DNA of 64,000 bases from JAKFDI01 sp044508835 (GTDB lineage: Bacteria; Pseudomonadota; Gammaproteobacteria; Burkholderiales; Burkholderiaceae_C): assembly GCA_044508835.1 (NCBI GenBank), contig JBIQHD010000001.1, positions 310,001 to 374,000 on the forward strand, given 5' to 3'. Shown here in pieces: positions 55,276 to 63,837 of this stretch (position 1 is the first letter of the stretch; every line of letters begins with the position of its first letter). The notes beneath the pieces were generated by a model. It saw nothing but the letters and a program-made list of their open reading frames with translations, was not told where the DNA came from and did no database searches. The position numbers and the translations under genes are program-made.

Positions 55276-55908
55276 TCATGAGCGCGGCACGACCCGGCGC
55301 GCGACGTTGAGCAGCCGCGCGCTGATCTTGAGCTGGTGGGCGTCGGCCGCGGGCAGGGCGATGTCGAAGCGCACCCGGTCGTCGACGACCACGAAGTTGA
55401 TGACGGCGCCCGCCTCGATGTCCGATTCGGTGATGGTCAGCACCGGCCGGCCGCGTGCGGCGGCCAGTGTGTCGGCGGGCGGGTCGCCGTCGCTGCCGGC
55501 GAGAAAGAGGACGTGCACGTCGGCGACCGTATCACCGCGCGCCAGCGGCCGCACGGCGACGGCGTGGCCGTTTACCGACTGCCCGGCCGTTGCGCGACGC
55601 AGTTCGCGGACGGCGGCCTCGGGGCCGACCACGCCGATGACGAACGCGCCGCCGGGCGACGCCAGCGCGCCGGGCGGCCATTCGACGTAGCTCAGGAACT
55701 TGTAGAGGAACGCCGCCTTGACGCGGTACTCCGCCACCGACGGCGCCGCGCGCGCCGGAATGGCCGGCGCGGTGAACGCCAGCGCGGCGCCGAGCGCGAG
55801 GCCGCGCAGCAGCGCGCGCCGCGCGCCGGCCGGTGCGCCGCCGGCAAGGACTCCCGGATGCCGGCGATCCCCCTGCGGGGCCCGATGCGGCGCCTTCAGA
55901 ACTCGCAT
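55276..55908 (-). CDS. YfiR-family periplasmic protein (DUF4154)
   Basis: The 210-residue protein has a long N-terminal region ending in a signal peptide (LLRGLALGAALAFTAPAIPARA, cleavage at about residue 57). The YfiR domain follows: AEYRVKAAFLYKFLSYVEWP, the hallmark, then FVIGVVGPEA, VLFLAG and DRVRFDIALPAADAHQLKISARLL. In Pseudomonas, YfiR restrains the cyclase YfiN. Here no cyclase is adjacent, and the partner is probably the kinase downstream. The start (ATG 55908) overlaps the end of the receptor gene by 13 bases; a start nearer the signal peptide is possible. Confidence 0.85.
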   Translation of the reverse strand: MRVLKAPHRAPQGDRRHPGVLAGGAPAGARRALLRGLALGAALAFTAPAIPARAAPSVAEYRVKAAFLYKFLSYVEWPPGALASPGGAFVIGVVGPEAAVRELRRATAGQSVNGHAVAVRPLARGDTVADVHVLFLAGSDGDPPADTLAAARGRPVLTITESDIEAGAVINFVVVDDRVRFDIALPAADAHQLKISARLLNVARRVVPRS

Positions 55909-57869
55909 GCCACCGAGAGGAACACGCCCGGCTGGAGCTGGCTGCGGGTGGCCGCGTCGGTGAACTCGCCGTGGCCCGCGGCGAAGAGGTTGCGTCCGGC
56001 CACGGCGACCTCGACCCGGTCGCTGGCGCGCCAGCCGTAGCGCAGGTCCAGCGCCCAGTAGCCGGGCACGTCGGGCATCGACAGGCCCGACACGTGGCGC
56101 AGCATGAGGTCGAACTCGGCGCCGCCGGGCAGGTCGTGCGACGAGCGCAGCGACCAGCGCTGCGACGGGTTCGCGCCCTCGAGCGTCGGCACGGCGGCGG
56201 CGTCGTTGCTCCACGGCTCGAGCCGGAAGCTCTGGCCGAGCCGCGTGTAGCCGCCGCCCAGGCGCCAGCCGCGCGAGACCTGCCACTGGCCCCACATCTC
56301 CACGCCCGAGACCGTGCCGCGCATGCCGTTGGCATAGAACAGGAAGGTGCGGCCGGGGTCGATCTGCTGCGTGCGCAGGTGCCGGTAGTCGGCCTGGAAG
56401 GCCGTCACCGAGAACGACAGGTCGGGCGCCGGCTGCCCGCGGTAGCCGAGCTCGATCACGTCGGCCGTCTCCGAGCGCACGTCGGCGCCGCCGTCGAGCA
56501 GGAACGGCGGCGTGCCCGGCACGAAGGTGTCGTGGTCGAGCCGCGAGGGCGCCCGCACGGTGCGCGAGGCGGCGGCCCACAGCAGGTGCTCGGGCCGGGG
56601 CTTCCAGGCCAGGCGCAGGTTCGGCAGGAACTCGCGGCCGGTGTAGTCGTTGCGCTCGATGCGCGCGCCCAGCGTGAGGCGCAGCGCCGGGTCGAGGGCG
56701 ATCTCGTCCTGCACGAACAGGCTCGCCCAGCGCTGGCGCAGGTGCGCCGGCAGGAAGGCGACGTAGGGGCTGTTCGTCACGCGGTCCCAGCCGTGGCGGT
56801 ACTGCGCGCCCCACACCAGCGTGTGGCCGGCGGCGGGGACCATGCTGTGCTGGAACTGCAGGTCGACGATGTCGAGCACCTCGCCGAAGGTCGGCGGGTT
56901 CGAGCGCTCGGTGTGGTCGAGGTGGGCCTGCAGCGCGATGCTGGCGCCGCCGCCGAGCCGGCGCTCCCAGCGGGCGCCGAGGTTGGCGCCGGACAGCTCG
57001 ACGTCGCTCAGGGCGAGCGTGATGCCGGTGATCTGGATCGAGCCCGGCTCGGGCTGCCCGCGCCGGGCGCGGTAGGCGTCGCCGTGCAGCGTGAGGCTGT
57101 CGCCGTCGCCGGACCAGTCGGCGCGGAAGCCGGCCTGCGTGTGGTGCCCGGCGTCGTCCAGCGGCGTGCCGGCGGCCGTCTCGGTGTGGAAGCGCCCGAC
57201 CTGCCGCGCATAGAGACGGTAGTGGCCGCCGCCGAGCTCCCCGCCGTGGCGAAGGCTCAGCGCGGCGCCCTGGTTGCCGACGCCGCCGGACGCGAGCGTG
57301 CCCTGCGTGTCCAGCGCGCCGCGCGTGATGACGTTGATGACGCCGTTGACCGCGTTCACGCCCCACAGCGTGCCGCCCGGGCCGCTGATGACCTCGATGC
57401 GCTCGACGTCTTCGAGCATCACGTCCTGCACGTCCCAGAACACGCCCGAGAAGAGCGGCGTGTAGATCGAGCGGCCGTCGATGAGCACCAGCAGCTTGTT
57501 GGCCGCGGGGCTGTTGAAGCCGCGCGCGCTGATGGCGTAGCCGCCGGCGTAGCCCTGCGCGACCTGCAGGTTGGGCGCGAGGCGCAGCACCTCGGGCAGG
57601 CTGGTGGCGCCCGAGCGGCGGATGTCGTCGGCGGTGATGACGAACACGGAGGAGGGTGCGTCGGACAGGGGCTCGGCGCGCTTGGAGACCGACGTGATCT
57701 CGATGTCGCCGAGCTCCTCGAGGCTCATGCGGCGCAGGTCGGCCGAGGCGAGCTGCATGGCCGCGGCGGGCGCGACCGCGAGGACGGCGAAGGCCGCGAA
57801 GGCCGCCCGCGCGCCGCGGCGCATGGGAGCGGGTGTCGTGCCGGCGAAACGTCTCGTCGCTCGAACCAT
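55896..57869 (-). CDS. TonB-dependent outer-membrane receptor
   Basis: The ATG at 57869 has AAAGG upstream and gives 657 residues; an ATG at 57908 is the alternative. A signal peptide (FAAFAVLAVAPAAAMQ) is followed by the plug domain (SVFVITADDIRRSGATSLPEVLRLAPNLQV, LVLIDGRSIYTPLFSGVFWD, VERIEVISGPGGTLWG). A 22-strand barrel then ends in the terminal Phe (SVACEF) typical of outer-membrane proteins. The ligand is unknown. Neighbouring YfiR and kinase genes suggest a signalling role more than bulk iron uptake. Confidence 0.9.
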   Translation of the reverse strand: MVRATRRFAGTTPAPMRRGARAAFAAFAVLAVAPAAAMQLASADLRRMSLEELGDIEITSVSKRAEPLSDAPSSVFVITADDIRRSGATSLPEVLRLAPNLQVAQGYAGGYAISARGFNSPAANKLLVLIDGRSIYTPLFSGVFWDVQDVMLEDVERIEVISGPGGTLWGVNAVNGVINVITRGALDTQGTLASGGVGNQGAALSLRHGGELGGGHYRLYARQVGRFHTETAAGTPLDDAGHHTQAGFRADWSGDGDSLTLHGDAYRARRGQPEPGSIQITGITLALSDVELSGANLGARWERRLGGGASIALQAHLDHTERSNPPTFGEVLDIVDLQFQHSMVPAAGHTLVWGAQYRHGWDRVTNSPYVAFLPAHLRQRWASLFVQDEIALDPALRLTLGARIERNDYTGREFLPNLRLAWKPRPEHLLWAAASRTVRAPSRLDHDTFVPGTPPFLLDGGADVRSETADVIELGYRGQPAPDLSFSVTAFQADYRHLRTQQIDPGRTFLFYANGMRGTVSGVEMWGQWQVSRGWRLGGGYTRLGQSFRLEPWSNDAAAVPTLEGANPSQRWSLRSSHDLPGGAEFDLMLRHVSGLSMPDVPGYWALDLRYGWRASDRVEVAVAGRNLFAAGHGEFTDAATRSQLQPGVFLSVACEF

Positions 57870-58255
57870 CGGTGCCTTTCTGTTACCGCGTGCGGAATCC
57901 CTTGGCATGCAGGGAGCCCGGCTCGCGCGCCGGGTAGTTTGCCGGGCGGGTGCACGTCATCGCGCGATGACCCTCGGGCGTTGAGGGCGCAGGTTACCGC
58001 GCATGCGGCTCCGCTGCTTCGCGCCGGCCGCCGCGGATGCGGCCATGGCGCGACGTTGCGCCGCGCATTCGCCGGCATGCGCGTGAAGAGATTCACGCCA
58101 TGCCCGGCGCGCGGCGCCGCGAGCGCCGGCGCGGCGGGGCAGGCGTTCGTACACTGCGCCGGCGCTGATGCGCGGCCGGGCCGGCACCACCGGCCGGATG
58201 ACGGATCGGCGGCGCAAGCGCCGCATCGCATGAAGCAGTACTGCGAGGAGCTCCG
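57870..58255. other. 386-base divergent intergenic region
   Basis: It lies between the TonB-receptor gene (minus) and the GH100-like gene (plus) and must hold both promoters. I see several GC-rich dyads, including GCCGGGCCGG/CCGGCC around 58175-58200, and the RBS GAGGAG just before 58256. No convincing promoter boxes or small gene. Confidence 0.6.
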
Positions 58256-59515
58256 ATGATCGAATGCACCGAAGCCGCCGTCGGCCTGGCCGATGACACC
58301 GCCCACCCCATGACCGCGCGCGACGCCCTCCCAAGCACCGACCAGGCCGGGCCGCTGGTGGCGCGCTGCGCCGAGGAATCGCTCGCGCTGCTGCGGCGCA
58401 ACCTCGGGCCGGGCGGCATCCTCGCGGCGAGCCGCACCGACGCCGCCGAGGCGCGCAGCTACACGCGCATCTTCGGGCGCGACGCGGCCATCTGCGTGCT
58501 GGCGATGGCCGGCAGCGGCGACGCGGCGCTGGAAGAGGGCGCCGTCGCGAGCCTCGACTCGCTCGCGCAGATGCAGGCCCCCAACGGCCAGATCCCCAAG
58601 TACGTGTGCCCGCAGAGCGAGGACGCCGACTTCTGGTACCTCGGCTGCATCGACGCCACGCTGTGGTGGCTGATCGCCGTGCACCACACGCGCCGCACGA
58701 GCCGGCTGTCCGGCATCGCGCAGCGCTGGCAAGAGAACGTCGACCGCGCCATCCAGTGGCTGCTGGCGCAGGAGCACCAGCGCTTCTTCCTGCTGCAGCA
58801 GAACGAGGCCAGCGACTGGGCCGACATCATGCCGCGCTCGGGCTTCGTGCTCTACACCAACGCGCTGTGGTACCGCGTCAAGCTGCTGTTCGAGCTGCCG
58901 CATCTCGAAGAGACGCACTACCACTTCAACCACCTCTTCCACCCCTTCGAGCGCGACCTGCCCGAGTACCGGCGCGGGCGCCTGCTCGGCCACTACGCGC
59001 GCCGCGGCCAGCGCAGCCCGGGGCTGTACCTGAGCTTCGTGAACCTCTCGTTCACCGGCGACGAGGGCGACGTGTTCGGCAACGTGCTGGCCGTGCTCTT
59101 CGGACTGGCGGGCGACTCGATGGCGCAGCGGATCGTCAAGACGCTGCGGGCCGCCGGCGCGGCGGACCCGTACCCGATCCGCGCGGTGACCCACCCCATC
59201 GGCCCCGACCACGAGCTGTGGCGCAGCTACATGGGCCGCCACCGGCAGAACCATCCGCACCAGTACCACAACGGCGGCATCTGGCCGTTCATCGGCGGCT
59301 TCTGGGCGATGGCGCTCGCCATCCTCGGCAAGAAGGAGCTCGCCCGGCACGAGCTCGGCCGCCTCGCGCAGGTGAACGCGCTGGACGACTGGCGCTTCAC
59401 CGAGTGGTTCCACGGGCGCACGCTCGAACCCATGGGCATGGCCGGCCAGAGCTGGAACGCGGCGGCGTTCCTGGTGGCGCGGCAGGCGCTGGAGACGGGC
59501 CGCTTCTCGATGTAG
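58256..59515 (+). CDS. GH100-like / amylo-1,6-glucosidase-type (alpha/alpha)6-barrel hydrolase
   Basis: The 419-residue protein has GAGGAG before its ATG. Segments RIFGRDAAICVLAMA, NGQIPKYVCPQ, DATLWWLIAVHH, NEASDWADIMPRSGFVLYTNALWY and HNGGIWPFIGGFWAMAL match the GH100/neutral-invertase-like and debranching-enzyme superfamily. The Asp in SDWADIMP is at the position of the catalytic acid. No signal peptide is visible. Plant GH100 enzymes cleave sucrose; bacterial members are mostly untested, so the substrate (sucrose or an alpha-glucan) is open. It lies 10 kb from the glucan cluster. Confidence 0.82.
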   Translation: MIECTEAAVGLADDTAHPMTARDALPSTDQAGPLVARCAEESLALLRRNLGPGGILAASRTDAAEARSYTRIFGRDAAICVLAMAGSGDAALEEGAVASLDSLAQMQAPNGQIPKYVCPQSEDADFWYLGCIDATLWWLIAVHHTRRTSRLSGIAQRWQENVDRAIQWLLAQEHQRFFLLQQNEASDWADIMPRSGFVLYTNALWYRVKLLFELPHLEETHYHFNHLFHPFERDLPEYRRGRLLGHYARRGQRSPGLYLSFVNLSFTGDEGDVFGNVLAVLFGLAGDSMAQRIVKTLRAAGAADPYPIRAVTHPIGPDHELWRSYMGRHRQNHPHQYHNGGIWPFIGGFWAMALAILGKKELARHELGRLAQVNALDDWRFTEWFHGRTLEPMGMAGQSWNAAAFLVARQALETGRFSM

Positions 59516-59525
59516 CCGCGCCGCG

Positions 59526-59813
59526 CTAGGCGCGCACGAGCGCCGTCACCGCGACGGTGGCGAGGGCCGAGGCCAGCCAGGCGGCCACGCGCTTGAGCAG
59601 CGCCGTGTCCAGCGTGCCTGCCTGCGGCGCCGGGCTGCGGCCGAAGCCCACCACGAACGCGTGGGCCGGCAGCGCGACGGTCAGCAGCAGGGCCACGATC
59701 ACCCAGGTGCTGTCGGCCGACCCGGAACCCAGCCGCAGCCAGAGCGCGGGCATCACCAGGGCCGAGAAGAGGCCGGCGAGGGCCGCCGTGACGGGGGTGG
59801 GGGTGATCTTCAC
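59526..59813 (-). CDS. small hypothetical membrane protein
   Basis: The GTG-started 95-residue product has three hydrophobic spans: VTAALAGLFSALVMPALWL, TWVIVALLLTVALPAHAFVV and VAAWLASALATVAVTALV. I do not recognise it. It follows a methyltransferase gene on the same strand by about 50 bases and converges with the GH100-like gene. The RBS is weak, so the start may be elsewhere. Confidence 0.5.
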   Translation of the reverse strand: MKITPTPVTAALAGLFSALVMPALWLRLGSGSADSTWVIVALLLTVALPAHAFVVGFGRSPAPQAGTLDTALLKRVAAWLASALATVAVTALVRA

Positions 59814-59865
59814 GTGGCCGGTCTCGTGTCGTGTGCAGGTGGGGGAAGTCTCGCCGCGCGCGGCG

Positions 59866-60519
59866 TCAGGCGGCGGTTGCCACGTACGACAGCGCCCAGA
59901 AATATTGCCATGTGTGGAACGAGACCTCGCCGGCCATGCCTGCCACGGCCCGGTGGAGCGCCGCCTCCGACGGGAAGTTCTTCAGCACCCGGTGCGTGGA
60001 GCCGTCGTCCAGCCGGCGCCGCTGGTAGGTGTTGCCATCGTCGTCCCGCCCGTCCAGCGGCGTGCTGCTTCCTTCGACGAACCGGTTGTCGAGAAGCACC
60101 ACCCGCGCGCCGGGCGCCAGCGTGCGATGCAGGCCGCGAAGGAAGGCATCGACGCGCGCGTGCGGCACGTGCGAGAACCAGAAGCCGGCGAAGGCGGCCT
60201 CGAAGCGGCACGCGGCGAACGGCAGGCGGTAGGCGTCGCCGAGGACGAACGACACGCGGTCGGACGGCACCCGCGCCCGGGCCGCGCGGAGCACCTCGGC
60301 CGAGGCGTCCACCGCCACCAGCGACGTCGCCGCGGGCGCGAGGAACTGCGTCCAGTGGCCCGTGCCGCAGGCCACCTCGAGGGTGGCCCGGCCGCCCAGC
60401 ACCGACGGAAGCCAGCCCTCGATGGCGCGCAGGTCGTGCTGGCGCTCGGGCTTGCGGTAGATGCGGTCGTACTCGGGTGCCCGGGCGGCGTAGTACGCCT
60501 GCAGCGCGTCATGGTTCAT
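59866..60519 (-). CDS. class I SAM-dependent methyltransferase
   Basis: The 217-residue protein has the Rossmann SAM site LEVACGTGHWTQFL, then LVAVDASAEVLRAARAR, then LGDAYRLPF, and motif LHRTLAPGARVVLLDNR. It begins YYAARAPEYDRIY, typical of UbiE/Methyltransf_11 relatives acting on small molecules. The substrate is unknown. The RBS GAGAGGG precedes the ATG, and the start overlaps the end of the next upstream small gene by 11 bases, so they are coupled. Confidence 0.87.
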   Translation of the reverse strand: MNHDALQAYYAARAPEYDRIYRKPERQHDLRAIEGWLPSVLGGRATLEVACGTGHWTQFLAPAATSLVAVDASAEVLRAARARVPSDRVSFVLGDAYRLPFAACRFEAAFAGFWFSHVPHARVDAFLRGLHRTLAPGARVVLLDNRFVEGSSTPLDGRDDDGNTYQRRRLDDGSTHRVLKNFPSEAALHRAVAGMAGEVSFHTWQYFWALSYVATAA

Positions 60520-60733
60520 GGGCTTGCCCTCTCCAGTTGCGACGCCGTGCTTGGAAGAGCGTCATGAGCGCCAGGCTGAGCGCGCCATAGATCGCCGTCA
60601 CGACCCGGAAATGGCCGGGCGAGTCCGCCCTCGACACCACGCGGCCCCGCAGGCCGGACTTCGCGTAGACCCCGCCGGTGACGAGGGCGTGGACGGTGTA
60701 GCAGGCGAGGACGACGCCGAGGACCTTGAACAT
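60509..60733 (-). CDS. small hypothetical membrane protein
   Basis: The 74-residue product is preceded by a near-perfect Shine-Dalgarno (GGAAGGAGG), so it is probably translated. It has two hydrophobic segments (VLGVVLACYTVHALVTGGVY and VTAIYGALSLALMTLF) around a basic loop. No family recognised. It overlaps the methyltransferase start by 11 bases. Confidence 0.65.
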   Translation of the reverse strand: MFKVLGVVLACYTVHALVTGGVYAKSGLRGRVVSRADSPGHFRVVTAIYGALSLALMTLFQARRRNWRGQAHEP

Positions 60734-60763
60734 GCCCGACCTCCTTCCGAGGTGCCGCGCGGC

Positions 60764-61228
60764 CTAGCGTTCGACGCGCCCGGCCGTCTCGATCGCGCCT
60801 GGGGCCTTGTGCTCGGCGGAGAGGCCGGACGCCTCCCGTGCCGCCCGGCCGATGACGCCCAGGTGCGTGTAGCCGAAGCCCTGCGGGTACTTCAGGCCGT
60901 AGCCCAGCGCGCGGTCGAACCCGATGTGCGCACACCAGATCAATCCGACGGCAAACGGCACCTGCGCCGGAAACGCCGCCGCGGCGGCCAGGAAGGCCAG
61001 CGCGCCGACATACGAATGCGCGGCGTTGTACGCGCACGCGCCGACGCGGGCCCCGGCCAGGTAGCCGGCGAACGACAGGTCGGGCAACAGAAAGCAGGCG
61101 GCGAACACGCCCCACCCGGCCCCGAACTGCGCGTAGGCGAACAAGGAGGCGATCAGGACGCAGAGGCCTTCGAGTCGCAGCATCGTCCTGACTGTGCCGG
61201 TGGCGGCGTTTGCGTTTGGCATGGGCAT
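60764..61228 (-). CDS. DUF4260-family membrane protein
   Basis: The 154-residue protein has about four membrane spans and segments typical of DUF4260: LRLEGLCVLIASLFAYAQFG, FLLPDLSFAGYLAG, YNAAHSYVGAL, and LIWCAHIGFDRALGYGLKYP near the end. Function is unknown. The ATG at 61228 has AGGA with suitable spacing; ATGs at 61222 and 61183 are alternatives. It lies 30 bases upstream of the 74-residue gene on the same strand and may form an operon with it and the methyltransferase. Confidence 0.8.
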   Translation of the reverse strand: MPMPNANAATGTVRTMLRLEGLCVLIASLFAYAQFGAGWGVFAACFLLPDLSFAGYLAGARVGACAYNAAHSYVGALAFLAAAAAFPAQVPFAVGLIWCAHIGFDRALGYGLKYPQGFGYTHLGVIGRAAREASGLSAEHKAPGAIETAGRVER

Positions 61229-61426
61229 GGGTGTCCTGGCGATCTGTCTTGGCAAGCATGGCCCTGGCGTTCGACACGAGGGGCGGCGCAGGAGCGTAGC
61301 TCTTGTGACGTCCTCTCGATGGAAGGGCAGGCAGCACCCGGCGCTACTGTGGCCGAAAGTGCATTTCGCAGGCTGGGCAGAGAAGCGAAGACGGAATGAA
61401 GAGATGCATGGCAGCGATGCCCGCAG

Positions 61427-61801
61427 CTATGCCCGTTCTGCAAGCGAAAGGATGTTGCCGTCTGGATCTCTGAACCAGGCGATCTTTGCTCCGTTCGGCG
61501 CTACCCAGATGCCATGCTGATCCTGCTGAAGTCCGGGAAACTTCTCGAATACGACTCCGGCGGCCGCCAGTTCCCTGATCTGCGATTCAATGCTCGTGAC
61601 CGACCAGCCCAAGGTGGTGTGGGTGCCCGGCGCAACGTGAGGGACTTTCTGTACGCGCAGCTCCACGCCATTGCAGTCGAAAACGATGGCGAAGGGGCTG
61701 TCCTCGACGAGAGGAAGGCCAAGTACCGATTGGTAGAAGCGCTTGGCCTCTTCAGGTTTCGCGGTTGCACAAAACGCCATGATCCGGGATTGGCTGAGCA
61801 T
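61427..61801 (-). CDS. VOC-family (glyoxalase/bleomycin-resistance-like) protein
   Basis: The 124-residue protein is a single vicinal-oxygen-chelate unit pair: EEAKRFYQSVLGLPLVEDSPFAIVFDCNG, then LGWSVTSIESQIRELAAAGV, and the ending FRDPDGNILSLAE. It could be a lyase, isomerase, dioxygenase or antibiotic-binding protein. Codon use is less GC-biased than in the main genes. It follows an attC-like palindrome by about 30 bases, and VOC genes are common integron-cassette cargo, so I read it as a cassette-type gene. Confidence 0.87.
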   Translation of the reverse strand: MLSQSRIMAFCATAKPEEAKRFYQSVLGLPLVEDSPFAIVFDCNGVELRVQKVPHVAPGTHTTLGWSVTSIESQIRELAAAGVVFEKFPGLQQDQHGIWVAPNGAKIAWFRDPDGNILSLAERA

Positions 61802-61830
61802 GTGGCAGTTCCTGATGTAAAGGCCGAACG

Positions 61831-61892
61831 GACCTATTGCCTGAATCAGGCCGCGCCGCGAAGCGGCGTCGGCTTGAATGAATAGTCAGGCG
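61831..61892 (-). repeat. attC-like cassette recombination site (degenerate)
   Basis: On the minus strand the site starts GCCTGAC (61885-61891), continues ATTCATTCAAGCCGACGCC and the hairpin CGCCGC-TTC-GCGGCG, then CGGCCTGATTCAGG and AATAGG. It matches, from memory, the layout of xanthomonad-type attC sites (GCCTAAC, TTCAAGCCGACGCCGCTTCG, GTTAGGC), but both outer core sites are mutated. It separates two cassette-type genes. Confidence 0.6.
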
Positions 61893-61910
61893 ACATGGCG
61901 CCTCTGCGAG

Positions 61911-62468
61911 TCAGCGCGCGCGCCGGTAGTGCATGGCGACCGCGCCGCAGCGAAGCGGCTTCGCCGAGACCAGCTCGAGCCGGCGCGTGCCAGGGAGCCC
62001 GCCCTGGTACAGGGTGGGGCCGTGGCCGGCGATCCTGGGGTGGACGAGGAGCTTGTACTCGTCGATCAGATCCAGCCGGTCCAGCTCGGTCGCGAGCTGG
62101 CCGCTGCCGAGGAGCACGCCGGCCGGTGTCGCGTCCTTGAGCTTCTGCACGCCCGTGCGCAGGTCGCCGGCGATGTGATGGCTGTGGGTCCAGGGGAAGT
62201 CCTTTCGCGTCGAGGACACCACGTACTTCGGCTTGGCCTCCAGCTTGACCGCCCACTCGCGCATCGCCGGCGGTGCTTCCGCGTCGCCGCGGGCAACCGC
62301 GGGCCAGTAGCTCTCCATCATCTCGTAGGTGACGCGGCCCCACAGCATCGCCCCGCTTTCGTCCATGAGGCGGGTGAAGAAGGCGTGCGTCTCGTCGTCG
62401 GCGATTCCTTCCCGGTGGTCGACGCAGCCGTCCAGGGTGACGTTGATGCTGAAGGTCAAGAGTCCCAT
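61911..62468 (-). CDS. RibD C-terminal-type dihydrofolate reductase family protein
   Basis: The 185-residue protein has the RibD_C/dihydrofolate-reductase-like fold: LTFSINVTLDGCVDH, AMLWGRVTYEMMESYWP, KYVVSSTR, GSGQLATELDRLDLIDEYKLLVHP and GHGPTLY. Such stand-alone proteins are probably NADPH-dependent reductases; none of the usual trimethoprim-target context is seen. Upstream, GTTAGGC on the minus strand (62557-62563) matches a cassette core site, and the attC-like palindrome follows the stop. The gene is thus laid out like an integron cassette. Confidence 0.87.
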   Translation of the reverse strand: MGLLTFSINVTLDGCVDHREGIADDETHAFFTRLMDESGAMLWGRVTYEMMESYWPAVARGDAEAPPAMREWAVKLEAKPKYVVSSTRKDFPWTHSHHIAGDLRTGVQKLKDATPAGVLLGSGQLATELDRLDLIDEYKLLVHPRIAGHGPTLYQGGLPGTRRLELVSAKPLRCGAVAMHYRRAR

Positions 62469-62556
62469 GGTGTCCTCCGGTCGAGATGCGCGACGAAGCG
62501 CTCGCCGCCTGGCTCCAAGGGCGCGAGCCCAGTTCGCGAGGTGCTCATCCTGTGTC

Positions 62557-62563
62557 GCCTAAC
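62557..62563 (-). other. GTTAGGC core-site-like heptamer next to IS110-type element
   Basis: This is a perfect match to the integron core-site consensus GTTRRRY on the minus strand, about 90 bases upstream of the RibD-type gene. The IS begins within a few bases on the other side. A related copy (GTTAGCC) lies at the far end of the IS near 63836-63842. Confidence 0.45.
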
Positions 62564-63837
62564 GAATGAAAGGGACTTCCCCGTCCCGAGCCAGCCGCGT
62601 GGCGGCGAACGGCAACTTGGTGCCACGATGGGAGGTGCGACGTCTCATCAACTCACTCGGAAGGGGAAGTCCATGGCCATTGTGTTCGTCGGAATCGATC
62701 TGGCCAAGAACGTGTTTGCCCTGCATGGCGTCAACGAGGCCGGGCGGCCCGAGCTGGTGCGCCCGGCCGTGCCGCGCGACAAGCTGCATGAACTCATCGC
62801 CAGCCTGCCGCCGTGCGTCATCGGCATGGAGGCCTGCTCCGGCGCGCACCACTGGGCACGGCTGTTCCAGGCCTCGGGCCATACCGTGCGCCTGATCGCC
62901 CCGAAGTTCGTCACGCCCTACCGCATGACAGGCAAGCGCGGCAAGAACGACGCGGCCGATGCCGCGGCGATCTGCGAGGCCGTCCAGCGCCCGCACATGC
63001 GCTTTGTGCCGATCAAGGATGTCGAGCAGCAGTCGCGCCTGATGGTGCACCGCGCACGCCAAGGCTTCGTGGAACAACGCACGGCCACGCTCAATCGCAT
63101 CCGCGGCCTGCTCAGTGAATTGGGCATCGTGCTGCCCCTGAAGGCCGCCACCGTGCGCCGGCGCGCCTGCGAATGCCTGGAAGACCTGCCCGGCTACGCC
63201 AACACCGTCATCGGCGATCTGCTCAGCGAGGTCACCCGGCTGGATGAACGCGTGGCGCAGTACGACGGCCACATCCTGGCCATGGCGCGGGGCGATGCAC
63301 GAGCGCGGCAACTCATGCAGCTTGGCGGCGTCGGCCCGACCACGGCGACCTGCCTGCTGGCCATGATCGGCAACGGGCACGACTTCGACTGCGGCCGCCA
63401 GTTCGCCGCCTGGCTGGGACTTGCCCCAGGCCAGTACAGCTCGGGCGGCAAGACCCGGCTGGGCCGCATCACCAAGGCGGGCGACGCCTACCTGCGCAGC
63501 CTGCTGGTGCTGGGCGCCAAGGCGCTGCTGGCGGCGGCCAGGAACAAGACGGATGCCATCAGCCGCTGGGCCGTGGCGCTGGCCGAGCGACGAGGCTATT
63601 GGCGGGCGGTGGTGGCCATCGCGGCGAAGAACGCGCGCATGGCCTGGGCCGTGCTGCGACGCGGCGAGGCGTTTGCGCTGCCGGCCTGAAGCGCAGGCCA
63701 GGGCGACAACCATCCATCCACCACCTACGACACCGACACCAGTTCCACCGCCGTGTGACGGCAAGCGTTGATGACAACAGGTTTGGACCTGCGCGGGGAG
63801 TGACCGATCATGTCAAGGGCGGCGAACAGCTTGCCGG
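62564..63837 (+). mobile_element. IS110-family element, IS1111 group (ends approximate)
   Basis: A DEDD transposase is flanked by long non-coding ends, as in IS110 elements. Candidate subterminal inverted repeats are ACTTCCCCG at about 62575-62583 and its near-match on the minus strand at about 63795-63804. The direct repeat CTAACGAA occurs at 62559-62566 and 63838-63845. Near the transposase start, GGGGAAGTCC (62663-62672) mirrors GGACTTCCCC (62573-62582). The exact ends need comparison with other copies. Confidence 0.65.
62673..63689 (+). CDS. IS110/IS1111-type transposase
   Basis: The 338-residue protein has the N-terminal RuvC-like DEDD domain (VFVGIDLAKNVFALHG, IGMEACSGAHHWAR, RGKNDAADAAAICEAVQRP) and the C-terminal transposase_20 domain (LMQLGGVGPTTATCLLAMIGNGHDF, FAAWLGLAPGQYSSGGKTRLGRITKAGDAYLR). 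The wording of the second block is typical of the IS1111 group. The gene is full length with no frameshift. The ATG at 62673 follows GGAAGGGGAAG. Confidence 0.95.
   Translation: MAIVFVGIDLAKNVFALHGVNEAGRPELVRPAVPRDKLHELIASLPPCVIGMEACSGAHHWARLFQASGHTVRLIAPKFVTPYRMTGKRGKNDAADAAAICEAVQRPHMRFVPIKDVEQQSRLMVHRARQGFVEQRTATLNRIRGLLSELGIVLPLKAATVRRRACECLEDLPGYANTVIGDLLSEVTRLDERVAQYDGHILAMARGDARARQLMQLGGVGPTTATCLLAMIGNGHDFDCGRQFAAWLGLAPGQYSSGGKTRLGRITKAGDAYLRSLLVLGAKALLAAARNKTDAISRWAVALAERRGYWRAVVAIAAKNARMAWAVLRRGEAFALPA

Noticed and set aside
61360..61426. A second attC site after the VOC gene
   Set aside because: No GCCTAAC/GTTAGGC pair or matching hairpin is visible in this stretch.
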